Assembly (NCBI GenBank): GCA_049840875.1
Contig: JASGJE010000011.1
Coordinates: 496,001 to 560,000, forward strand
Direction of reading: 5' to 3'
Length of the DNA: 64,000 bases
DNA from: JAFDYH01 sp049840875
GTDB taxonomy: Bacteria > Bacteroidota > Bacteroidia > Chitinophagales > Chitinophagaceae
Position numbers and translations under genes: made by a program. Positions 36,640-44,461 of the stretch are shown here, piece after piece; within the stretch, counting starts at the first letter, position 1; each line of letters starts with the position of its first letter. Under the pieces are notes generated by a model. That model was given only the letters and a program-made list of their open reading frames with translations. It had not been told where the DNA came from and searched no databases.

Positions 36640-37611
36640 TTAGAATTCATCAACATCGTTTATCTCTTTTAATAATTTCTTACCAAGACGGATGGGGTAA
36701 ATAACAAAATACCAGGAAATAAAACTTACTGATAATAATAACAACGACCCGCTTAACCATTGCGGCATGCCGGAATGCCGTGTAACGAATCCTTCGAAAA
36801 AAGCTGCTATAGCAAAGAAGGGAATCAATCCGACTACGATCTTTACGCCGTCTTTCGTCCCTCTTTTAAAAGCCTGCCATCGCTTTATGGTACCCGGGAA
36901 TAAATAACTGGTGCCCATTATTACACCTGCTGCACAGGAAACGATAATCGAAAAAATTTCCAATACACCATGTAGTGAAATAATCAGAACGGATTGCAAC
37001 CCAAATCCATGCAAAAAGAAAAATTGCTCGAAAGCGCCAAGCCGCATAGCCTCCTGGCACATGGATACCACACTGAAAAGACCAACGAAGATTCCTTTTA
37101 CGAAATACGTCAGCGATACGATGATATTATTAATCATAATCCCCATCCACATCCAGAATGAATTACCGGATTGATACACGCCGAACGGATTACCATCTTC
37201 AATGTTCTTCTCCGTCATACTTACATAGCCATCACCTAATACTTCCCGCACAAACGACTCATCATGTGATGACGAAAAAAAACCAACGGAAAAGAAAATA
37301 CAAAAAACAATAAATGTGAAAAGGATAATACGATGATAACGTCGAACAGTTAGTGGCAGATCAAACTTCCAGAAATTCAGGAGCCGGTTAGATTCTTCTT
37401 TCCTGTTTTTATAAATATCGAGATATATCTTAGCCGCCTGGCTATTTAAAAACTGTGTGACTTTGCTGGTTCGATAAAATGTTTTTGCATATGCAAGGTC
37501 ATCTACCAGTTGGGTAAAATCTTTTGCCATTTCATCGGCTTCGCGGGAGGGTTCCTGTTGCACTTTCTCCCATCGTTCTTTATTCTTCTTTATAAAAAGC
37601 GCCTCTCTCAG
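36640..37611 (-). CDS. SpoIIM-like (DUF95) membrane protein, CTG start
   Basis: The conserved family N-terminus (REALFIKKNKERW) is present but the expected initiator is CTG (37609-37611). The frame is open back to a TGA at 37678-37680 without any ATG, and the only standard alternative downstream is a GTG at 37563. The 323-aa product has a cytoplasmic N-domain, a first helix near 105-125 (IILFTFIVFCIFFSVGFF) and four or five C-terminal helices with a conserved HGVLEI motif. That architecture is the SpoIIM/DUF95 integral membrane family. There is no sporulation context; such proteins accompany MoxR/DUF58 genes in non-sporulating bacteria. It is the first gene of the operon, divergent from the RDD gene. 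Confidence 0.82.
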   Translation of the reverse strand: MREALFIKKNKERWEKVQQEPSREADEMAKDFTQLVDDLAYAKTFYRTSKVTQFLNSQAAKIYLDIYKNRKEESNRLLNFWKFDLPLTVRRYHRIILFTFIVFCIFFSVGFFSSSHDESFVREVLGDGYVSMTEKNIEDGNPFGVYQSGNSFWMWMGIMINNIIVSLTYFVKGIFVGLFSVVSMCQEAMRLGAFEQFFFLHGFGLQSVLIISLHGVLEIFSIIVSCAAGVIMGTSYLFPGTIKRWQAFKRGTKDGVKIVVGLIPFFAIAAFFEGFVTRHSGMPQWLSGSLLLLSVSFISWYFVIYPIRLGKKLLKEINDVDEF

Positions 37612-37775
37612 AAAAGGGTTTAATTTGATTTGTAAAATACTATTTTTCTGACAAGGTCGACAACTTTTTGACTTCTTTCAATTCTCTAAGTATTTGAACG
37701 TAAAATGATAAGCCCATAAACATGATTGCAGGTGTAAATTAAAACTGCTAAATTGCTTCTGTCTATTTTCTTTTT

Positions 37776-38585
37776 ATGCCCGTAATAAAAATTCAAACCA
37801 ATTTCAATATTGACCTTGAATTCGAAGCAGCCGAATTTCCACGGCGGCTTGCGGCCTGGATTATTGACCTTATCATACAAATCTTTTACTTGGTGATTGC
37901 CGGTAAGATACTCAGCAGCTTTCGTAATGGCGAATCAATCAATATCGATGACCAATACGATTCCTGGGCTATCAGTCTATTGTTTATTTTACCGTTTTTT
38001 CTTTATCATGTTGTTTGCGAAATAACAATGACAGGCCAAAGCGTTGGAAAAAAATTATTGAAAATAAGAGTGGTCAATGAAAATGGCGGTAAAGCCAGCA
38101 TTAGTCAATACCTGATACGCTGGCTGATCAGAACTTCTGATCTTACCATTTTAATTATAATTATCTATTTGCCGTATGCAGCTGTTGCGGGGCCACAGGT
38201 ATTCATTGCTATGGGCGGTGCATTTCTTCTTCTATTGCTTGACTTTATTTTAACTGTATCATCAAAGAAAGCACAACGTCTTGGCGATTTATTGGCAGGC
38301 ACTATCCTGATCCGCACAAACCCAAAAGGGAATATAAACGATACCGTTTTCCTGGAAATAGCTGATAATTATGTTCCATCGTTTCCACAGATCATGCAGC
38401 TGAGCGACCGGGACATTAATTCTATCAAAAGTATTCTGGATACATCGAGAAAGAAAGGCGATTTTCAATTAGCAGCGATGGCAACTGAAAAAATAAAGAG
38501 CCATCTTAAGATTGACAGCTCTTTATCGCCATTTGATTTTTTAGAAATCGTAATGAAAGACTACAATTATCTTTCTACTAAATAA
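37776..38585 (+). CDS. RDD-family membrane protein
   Basis: This 269-aa protein has an RDD domain: the founding Arg-Asp motif is near the first helix (FPRRLAAWIIDLIIQIFYLVIAG, about 25-45). Helices follow near 65-85 and 125-165, and there is a second Asp-containing motif (QRLGDLLAGTILIR). A cytoplasmic tail of about 80 residues follows, with LSDRDINSIKSILD. RDD proteins may be ion exchangers or transport accessory proteins. Across Bacteroidota this gene sits divergently from the SpoIIM/MoxR genes, as here (164 bases apart), so it is probably part of the same functional unit. Confidence 0.85.
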   Translation: MPVIKIQTNFNIDLEFEAAEFPRRLAAWIIDLIIQIFYLVIAGKILSSFRNGESINIDDQYDSWAISLLFILPFFLYHVVCEITMTGQSVGKKLLKIRVVNENGGKASISQYLIRWLIRTSDLTILIIIIYLPYAAVAGPQVFIAMGGAFLLLLLDFILTVSSKKAQRLGDLLAGTILIRTNPKGNINDTVFLEIADNYVPSFPQIMQLSDRDINSIKSILDTSRKKGDFQLAAMATEKIKSHLKIDSSLSPFDFLEIVMKDYNYLSTK

Positions 38586-38589
38586 GATT

Positions 38590-39057
38590 TTAGCGCATTG
38601 TTCCCAACATAACCAATACGAATATTATTTCAATCACTACCAATGCAAGGCCGATGATCGTCAAAATACCCAGGAAACGCAACATCTTCTTCAGATTCTG
38701 GAATGACGAACTCAACGCATCCTGATCATTGGCATTCAAAGCCTGCTTCATTTTATTTCCGAAATGAAATAAAAAAAGACATGGGAAAAAATACACCAGT
38801 GCAATCGCGACATAAATAACGGAAACAAAACTGCCTAACATACCTGCACTTGGCCCTGCATACTCATTCCGGGGCAGGTTTCCCATCATAGTCCCGATTA
38901 CAGACCCTGCAAAAAAACCTGCAAGGGCAATGATGCCAATAAATATAAATCCAACAATAGCCAGAAATTTTGCCCAACGGGCAGCTTCAGATAAATGAGA
39001 TTTTGCCGTTTGATCGATTGATAATCCAAACAATGACGGACTTTGATTTTCTTCCAT
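38590..39057 (-). CDS. DUF5362 family membrane protein
   Basis: This 155-aa protein starts with a soluble stretch (LSIDQTAKSHLSEAARWAKFLAIVG). Three hydrophobic segments follow (about 28-58, 70-98 and 128-150), the pattern of the small Bacteroidota DUF5362 proteins. The 'ARWAKFL' entry helix and the FHFGNKMKQAL-----SFQNLKKMLRFLGI segment are typical. No catalytic residues are apparent. It converges on the RDD gene with four bases between stop codons. Function is unknown. Confidence 0.8.
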   Translation of the reverse strand: MEENQSPSLFGLSIDQTAKSHLSEAARWAKFLAIVGFIFIGIIALAGFFAGSVIGTMMGNLPRNEYAGPSAGMLGSFVSVIYVAIALVYFFPCLFLFHFGNKMKQALNANDQDALSSSFQNLKKMLRFLGILTIIGLALVVIEIIFVLVMLGTMR

Positions 39058-39154
39058 GATGTGGTGGTTTTGGTGAAAGTATGAATCAATATTACATTTT
39101 TAATACAGGCTATGCAATAGCAATAACATTTAATAAGATTACCGATTCGCCAGC

Positions 39155-39188
39155 AGACTTCACAGGTTTAAAAAAACCTGTGAAGTCT
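39155..39188. repeat. Perfect 15-bp-arm hairpin
   Basis: Arm 39155-39169 (AGACTTCACAGGTTT) and arm 39174-39188 are exact complements around an AAAA loop. The sequence resembles a palindromic repeat I recall as common in Bacteroidota intergenic regions. It is 98 bases upstream of the DUF5362 start. Confidence 0.65.
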
Positions 39189-39206
39189 CAGTGCTTTACA
39201 TTCAAC

Positions 39207-39262
39207 TTATTGCCCGGTATTAATGCCGGGGCAATAGATAGAAAACTCTATTGGCTTTAGCC
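39207..39262. repeat. Two further REP-like hairpins
   Basis: 39207-39236 is an imperfect hairpin (TTGCCCGGTATT/AATGCCGGGGCAA). It is followed by TTGGCTTTAGCCAA at 39250-39263, a 6-bp-arm hairpin. Together with the hairpin at 39155 they look like one composite repeat cluster. Confidence 0.5.
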
Positions 39263-39596
39263 AAAATAATTATCACAAAACTTTTAGACTTTATTCAAAA
39301 CCAAATTGCGAAGACATTAAAATACCTTACTTCCTGAAAGATTCATTGCAGCTCCGAGACTAAATATATTATTGATCCCGAAGGTCACTGTCCGTTTTAG
39401 ATACGTTTGGAAATGTTCGGGAACAACTTCGCAACAGTAACTGATATATCGCGATACTATCTACGGATATTTTGTAAATATATTTTCAGAGTTCTAACCT
39501 TGCTTACTCTTACATCATAAAGAGACACGCCGGCCATGACTATAGCGCAAATGAAATGAGTTCAAAAAGTTCCGGTTAATTTTATAAAAATTTTGC

Positions 39597-40436
39597 ATGA
39601 AATGGATAACCCGTGAACATCCTAAAATTGACCGGCTGGCTTGTCCGTGGCTCATTAAACGATTTATAGATAAGGATGCAGAAATTCTTTATGTGCCTTA
39701 CGACAACGTTATTTCTGAAGCAAAGAAATTGAACGCTATTCCATTTGATATACCAGGTGTTGAGTTTACTCACTATGGCAAAGATTGCACCTTCGATTAT
39801 TTTATAAAAAAATATAAAATAAAAGACTTAGCAATTCATGCCTTGGCCCCGATTATCAGAGGCGCTGACACAGACAGGCATGAACTATCCGTTCAATCTG
39901 CAGGGCTATGGGCAATATCTGCCGGTCTTGCTTACAATTTTAAAGATGATTATGAGCTTTTGGAAAAAGGAATGGTTATTTATGATGGATTGTATAGCTG
40001 GGCAAAGCATCTTCAACAAGAAAAGCACACGCAACAACCTTTTGAACATCTCTTGCTGAATGTATTCAATAACTACCTTAAAGTAAAACCGGGTTCAAAA
40101 AAGAAAACACCTGAATGGGCACAGGAATTAAAAGAGTTTATCCAGGATCATATTGATACAAGCTTAAGCTTGAAAGAACTATCCAAAGATCTTGAAATAA
40201 ACCCATCCTATCTTTCGCGTGAATTTTCAAAATACTTTGACGACCTATCATTTGGTGATTATATCAGAAAGCAACGTATTGAAAAAGCCAAAGAGTTAAT
40301 GACAACAGGCTCTTATTCATTGACTGAAATTGCATACCTGACTGGTTTTTCAGATCAAAGCCATTTTACCCGGATATTTAAAAACCACACCGGTCAAAAC
40401 CCTTCCGATTACAAAAGAAAAAACAGGAAAAAGTAA
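39597..40436 (+). CDS. chrB: Chromate-resistance ChrB domain fused to an AraC-type DNA-binding domain
   Basis: Residues 1-135 match the ChrB C-terminal (chromate resistance) domain: MKWITREHPKIDRLACPWLIKRFID, EFTHYGKDCTFDY and GADTDRHELSVQSAGLWAIS. Residues about 178-275 are an AraC/XylS double helix-turn-helix (LSLKELSKDLEINPSYLSREFSKYF; SLTEIAYLTGFSDQSHFTRIFKNHTGQNPSDYK). The chromate-sensing or -handling domain is thus coupled to a transcription factor, which would control the chrA transporter 180 bases downstream; this is inference. Classic ChrB is itself a chromate-sensitive regulator but lacks an AraC module. No signal peptide is present. The length of 279 aa is complete for both parts. 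Confidence 0.85.
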   Translation: MKWITREHPKIDRLACPWLIKRFIDKDAEILYVPYDNVISEAKKLNAIPFDIPGVEFTHYGKDCTFDYFIKKYKIKDLAIHALAPIIRGADTDRHELSVQSAGLWAISAGLAYNFKDDYELLEKGMVIYDGLYSWAKHLQQEKHTQQPFEHLLLNVFNNYLKVKPGSKKKTPEWAQELKEFIQDHIDTSLSLKELSKDLEINPSYLSREFSKYFDDLSFGDYIRKQRIEKAKELMTTGSYSLTEIAYLTGFSDQSHFTRIFKNHTGQNPSDYKRKNRKK

Positions 40437-40440
40437 TTTC

Positions 40441-40587
40441 TATACAAATACCTCATTTCTGTTCTATTCCAGGTTATGCGTAAGCGATAGTATTGCGGTC
40501 AAAAAATATTTACCTTTTCCATTCAGGTTTGGTAATGGCCAGCCTCTCAGCTTTGGAACTGGTTTTCAATTTGGAATTGCATTTTAA
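40441..40587 (+). pseudogene. C-terminal remnant of an outer-membrane beta-barrel protein
   Basis: In the frame that starts at 40441 the translation runs without stop to TAA 40585-40587 and ends SIAVKKYLPFPFRFGNGQPL, then SFGTGFQFGIAF. The alternating hydrophobic pattern and terminal Phe are those of the last barrel strands of an outer-membrane protein. There is no start codon or upstream body: the frame runs back into the chrB-like gene. I infer that a porin-like gene between chrB and chrA was deleted except for its tail. Confidence 0.5.
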
Positions 40588-40616
40588 ATATTAACCGTTA
40601 CTGGCAGAATAGTTAT

Positions 40617-41759
40617 ATGAATTACAAACTCAAACAGCTGGTTTATTACTTCCTGAAATTAGGCACTACAGGTTTTGGTGGTCCTGTTGCACTTGTGGGT
40701 TATATGCATCGCGATCTTGTTGAAAAAAAAAGATGGATAAGCGAAGAAGAATATAAAGAAGGATTGGCATTAGCTCAACTGGCCCCTGGACCGCTTGCTG
40801 CGCAACTTGCCATTTATTTAGGTTATGTTCATTACCGGTTAATCGGTGCTACACTTGCAGGGCTCGCCTTCGTTCTCCCTTCGTTTTTCATGGTAATAGC
40901 ATTGGGATACGCTTATGTAAGAGCAGGTGGGCTTCCGTGGATGCAGGCGATCTTTTATGGTATCGGCGCGGCGGTTATTGGCATCATCGCAATCAGTAGT
41001 TATAAGCTATCGCGTAAAAGCCTTGGTAAAAGTGCATTGTTGTGGGGTATCGCTATCGTCATAGCAGTCGTCACATTTATTATGCAAAAGGAAGTTCTAT
41101 GGCTCGTACTTCTTGCCGGAATAATCGTATGGTTTTATAAAGCTCCGCCAAAGTTCGCAAGAACATTGAATACAATCTGGTATACACCATTATTATTACA
41201 GATTGCGGCAAGCAATTGGTTCAACCCTAAAACGGAAAAGATTGGTTGGTTCTTTTTTAAAGCGGGTGCATTTGTTTTCGGCAGCGGTCTCGCTATCGTT
41301 CCTTTTTTATATGGAGGTGTGGTAAAAGAATATCAATGGTTGAATGAACAACAGTTCCTGGATGCGGTTGCCGTTGCCATGATTACGCCCGGGCCTGTCG
41401 TAATTACAGTTGCTTTTATTGGCTACCTGGTTGCTGGTTTTCCCGGCGCATGTATTGCTGCACTTGCAACATTTCTTCCTTGTTATCTTTTTACAGTTTT
41501 ACCCGCACCTTATTTTAAAAAGTACGGAAAGCATCCTGCAATTAAAGCATTTGTAGACGGTGTAACTGCCGCAGCAATTGGTGCTATTATCGGAGCAGTT
41601 GTGGTACTCGCACAGCGGCAGATTACGGATATAATTTCCATTTGTATTGCGGCCATTACTGCTGTCATATTGCTACGCTTTAAAAAAATACAGGAACCTT
41701 ATATCATACTTGCTGCCGCATTACTTGGATTAATCATAAAACTTTATTTCAAACTATAA
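40617..41759 (+). CDS. chrA: Chromate transporter ChrA (two CHR domains)
   Basis: This 380-aa inner-membrane protein has two homologous halves. The first carries GTTGFGGPVALVGYMHRDLVEKK and LAQLAPGPLAAQLAIYLGY (residues 15-70). The second carries FVFGSGLAIVPFLYGG and AMITPGPVVITVAFIGYLVAG (about 220-285). Each half has five or six hydrophobic segments, as in long-chain CHR transporters that expel chromate by proton or sulfate-coupled exchange. The gene follows a ChrB-AraC fusion and the barrel remnant, so the locus is a chromate-resistance unit. The full length is normal. Confidence 0.92.
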   Translation: MNYKLKQLVYYFLKLGTTGFGGPVALVGYMHRDLVEKKRWISEEEYKEGLALAQLAPGPLAAQLAIYLGYVHYRLIGATLAGLAFVLPSFFMVIALGYAYVRAGGLPWMQAIFYGIGAAVIGIIAISSYKLSRKSLGKSALLWGIAIVIAVVTFIMQKEVLWLVLLAGIIVWFYKAPPKFARTLNTIWYTPLLLQIAASNWFNPKTEKIGWFFFKAGAFVFGSGLAIVPFLYGGVVKEYQWLNEQQFLDAVAVAMITPGPVVITVAFIGYLVAGFPGACIAALATFLPCYLFTVLPAPYFKKYGKHPAIKAFVDGVTAAAIGAIIGAVVVLAQRQITDIISICIAAITAVILLRFKKIQEPYIILAAALLGLIIKLYFKL

Positions 41760-41830
41760 ACTCCGCAATACGAAAGTTAATATAGCTCATGTATTCACAA
41801 GGCCGCACCTTAAGTAAATGACGTTTTCTA

Positions 41831-43312
41831 TCAATACGCCCTTGCAAACAATACCCTTTGCGTGGAAGGCTTACCGGTTAAAATACATTTACCGCTTTCC
41901 TGCTTATTATTAAGCGGTATGCAACGGATGGTTGCTTTTGTTTTATCTTTTATTGCTTCTTCCGTTTCTGCAGTACCATCCCAATGCGCAGCGATGAAAC
42001 CACCTTTTTCATCCAATAGTTTTTCAAACTCATCCCAGCTATCAGCATTAGTAATGTGACTGTCGCGGTACTCTTTTGCCTTATTGAATAGATGATGCTG
42101 AATTTCTATTAACAAACCATCGATGTACTGTGCAAGACCATCCAGCCCAACTAATTTTTTCTCTTTCGTATCACGACGGGCAACTTCTACAACATTCTTT
42201 TCAAGATCTCTTGCGCCAATCGCAATACGAACAGGTACACCTTTCATTTCATATTCCGCAAACTTCCATCCCGGGCGGTTATTATCATTATCATCATACT
42301 TTACCCGAACACCGATGCGCTTCAGGTTTTCAAAGATTTCTTTTGCCTTATCATCTACCAGTTTTTTCGATGCTTCATCTTTACCTTGTATAGGCACGAT
42401 GACCGCCTGCAATGGAGCAATCTTTGGTGGCAGTATCAATCCTTCATCATCACTGTGCGCCATTACCAAAGCGCCAATCAATCTTGTACTTACTCCCCAG
42501 CTTGTTGCCCACACATAGTCCTGCTGATTTTCTTTACTTAAAAATTTTACATCAAATGCCTTTGCAAAGTTTTGCCCCAGGAAATGAGACGTACCTGCCT
42601 GCAATGCTTTACCATCCTGCATCAATGCCTCTATGCAATAGGTGTTTTCAGCGCCGGCAAAACGCTCACTTTCTGTTTTTACACCGCGGATAACCGGTAC
42701 CGCCATAAATTCTTCTGCAAACGTTGCGTATACTTCAAGCATTTGTTCTGCTTCAGCTATTGCTTCCTCTGAGGTAGCATGTGCGGTATGCCCTTCCTGC
42801 CAGAGAAACTCTGCAGTACGCAGAAATAATCTTGTGCGCATTTCCCAACGAACCACATTAGCCCATTGATTGATCAATAATGGCAGGTCACGGTAAGATT
42901 GTATCCATCCCTTGTATGTATTCCAGATAATGGCTTCACTTGTGGGCCTAACAATCAATTCCTCTTCGAGCTTGGCTTCAGGGTCAACAATTAATTTACC
43001 CTTTTCATTGGGATCTGTCTTTAGCCGATAATGAGTGACTATCGCACATTCTTTTGCGAAGCCCTCTGCATTTTTTTCTTCAGCTTCAAATAAGCTTTTT
43101 GGAACAAATAAAGGGAAGTATGCGTTTACATGCCCGGTATCTTTAAACATCTTATCCAAAGCAGCCTGCATATTTTCCCAAAGGGCAAAACCATACGGCT
43201 TTATTACCATGCAGCCACGCACAGCGGAATAATCTGCCAAGCCGCCTTTTAAAATAAGATCATTATACCACTGTGAATAATCGTCCGCTCTCGATGTAAT
43301 TTCTTTACTCAT
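41831..43312 (-). CDS. proS: Prolyl-tRNA synthetase (short archaeal/eukaryotic type)
   Basis: This 493-aa class II synthetase has motif 2 within WANVVRWEMRTRLFLRTAEFLWQEGHTAH and motif 3 near SWGVSTRLIGALVMAHSDDEG. The anticodon-binding domain (about 285-390; QAVIVPIQGKDE, RVKYDDNDNNRPGWKFAEYE) and the C-terminal zinc-like domain typical of ProS type 3 are also present. It lacks the INS editing domain of the long bacterial form. It charges tRNA-Pro with proline. A possible -7 box TAGTTTTG lies 77 bases upstream. The gene is monocistronic, between the convergent chrA and a divergent lipoprotein gene. Confidence 0.96.
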   Translation of the reverse strand: MSKEITSRADDYSQWYNDLILKGGLADYSAVRGCMVIKPYGFALWENMQAALDKMFKDTGHVNAYFPLFVPKSLFEAEEKNAEGFAKECAIVTHYRLKTDPNEKGKLIVDPEAKLEEELIVRPTSEAIIWNTYKGWIQSYRDLPLLINQWANVVRWEMRTRLFLRTAEFLWQEGHTAHATSEEAIAEAEQMLEVYATFAEEFMAVPVIRGVKTESERFAGAENTYCIEALMQDGKALQAGTSHFLGQNFAKAFDVKFLSKENQQDYVWATSWGVSTRLIGALVMAHSDDEGLILPPKIAPLQAVIVPIQGKDEASKKLVDDKAKEIFENLKRIGVRVKYDDNDNNRPGWKFAEYEMKGVPVRIAIGARDLEKNVVEVARRDTKEKKLVGLDGLAQYIDGLLIEIQHHLFNKAKEYRDSHITNADSWDEFEKLLDEKGGFIAAHWDGTAETEEAIKDKTKATIRCIPLNNKQESGKCILTGKPSTQRVLFARAY

Positions 43313-43388
43313 TTTATTTCAGTTCTTATGAATATTATTTAGAATCCTGCGTCTTCAATTGCTCAGCTGAAGTTTCACCGGCCGGGCG

Positions 43389-43396
43389 CAAAACTA
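43389..43396 (-). promoter_or_regulatory. Possible -7 box for proS
   Basis: On the minus strand TAGTTTTG fits TAnnTTTG and would give a leader of about 70 bases. No -33 element was recognised. Confidence 0.25.
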
Positions 43397-43569
43397 TTGT
43401 TTTCAATGGTACGAACTGCGTAAAATCCATTGAATCTTACCATTTACTTAACAGCAAATAGTGCAATTTTACGACGAGAGACGGTGTCACATATACGGAT
43501 GGGCTTTGCCCCCGGAAAACCGAACAAAAGTTGTATCTTCAATTTTAAACTATTAAAAACCTTTCTGCC

Positions 43570-44367
43570 ATGAAACCCTCAATTTTACTCCTGGCATTAA
43601 CCGCAATCACTGTTACAAGTTGTACATCTGCTTATAAGGCAGGTCAAACGCCGGACGATGTTTATTTTTCGCCACAACGTCCGCAGACTGAATATGTGAA
43701 CGCAAAAGATAATGATGAAGATCCCGGATATTCTGACGATTACTATGGTGATCGCTATTTGCAAATGAAAGTGAAGAACAGGTATCAATGGTCTGACCTG
43801 GATGATTACTACTACAATGACCGCTACACTTATGGAATGGGTGGGTATTCTGGCTACAGCTATTACAACAGTCTTTACATGAACCCATGGAGCCCGGTAA
43901 GCTACTGGAATTATTATTACAACCCGTATTATTCTTCTTTCTATAATCCCTATTATTCACCGGTTATTATTGTTGGCAAAAACTATGGCTACGGCAGCAA
44001 CTATAATTATAATAACACAGTAGTATCTAACAGGCCCCGTGTATTCAACCTGAACACGTATAACAACAATATGCTGAACACGAATAATTATACGAACCGT
44101 ACGTTCAACTATACCAATAACAGTCAAAATGTAAATACGTCAAACAGGTATAACAACAATTACCGGAACACAAGAACAAGCGCCGGTGATTATTTGCGTA
44201 ACCAGTTTGGCAATAACAATAATTCTAATACCAATTACAGTAACAATAACTCCAATTTTAATACATCTAATTCCGGTGGCAGCAGAAGTTCAGGCGCTTC
44301 AACCTCTGGTGGTGGTGGCGGTAGTTCATCTGGCGGCGGTGGCAGCGCTCCGGTTAGACGATTCTAA
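43570..44367 (+). CDS. Tyr/Asn/Gly/Ser-rich low-complexity lipoprotein
   Basis: This 265-aa product has a lipoprotein signal (LLALTAITVTSC, lipid on the Cys near residue 18). An acidic segment follows (about 40-60), then a Tyr-rich stretch (about 60-130; YYYNDRYTYGMGGYSGYSYY). An Asn-rich stretch (about 140-225) precedes a Gly/Ser tail (GGGGGSSSGGGGS) ending RRF. There is no catalytic motif. A conserved-looking N-terminal motif (PDDVYFSPQRPQTEYV) suggests a family of Bacteroidota surface lipoproteins. It could act as an adhesive or matrix component, but that is speculation. Codon repeats of AAC/AAT make the 3' half prone to slippage. It is 94 bases upstream of the FadL-type gene in the same direction. 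Confidence 0.8.
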   Translation: MKPSILLLALTAITVTSCTSAYKAGQTPDDVYFSPQRPQTEYVNAKDNDEDPGYSDDYYGDRYLQMKVKNRYQWSDLDDYYYNDRYTYGMGGYSGYSYYNSLYMNPWSPVSYWNYYYNPYYSSFYNPYYSPVIIVGKNYGYGSNYNYNNTVVSNRPRVFNLNTYNNNMLNTNNYTNRTFNYTNNSQNVNTSNRYNNNYRNTRTSAGDYLRNQFGNNNNSNTNYSNNNSNFNTSNSGGSRSSGASTSGGGGGSSSGGGGSAPVRRF

Positions 44368-44461
44368 ATTATAATTGACCCTGGCATTTGCCGGGGTCAA
44401 TGTTCTCATAACTTCCCGGATTTTATAAAAGCTTATTTTACTTAACCGTAATTCTGAAAAA

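Larger units (their letters stand above)
39058..39596. other. 539-bp gap with palindromic repeats
   Basis: No intact gene is present. The left part holds three hairpins described separately. A minus-strand frame across about 39322-39455 reads like the end of an outer-membrane barrel (TVTFGINNIFSLGAAMNLSG) and may be a relic, with low confidence. The right part is AT-rich and leads to the chrB-like gene. Confidence 0.5.

Noticed and set aside
36640..37611. A sporulation function for the SpoIIM-like protein
   Set aside because: No other sporulation genes are present, and the family is widespread next to MoxR/DUF58 in non-sporulating bacteria.
43313..43569. A T-box or other riboswitch upstream of proS
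   Set aside because: No conserved T-box sequence or convincing structure was seen, and T-boxes are not expected in this phylum.
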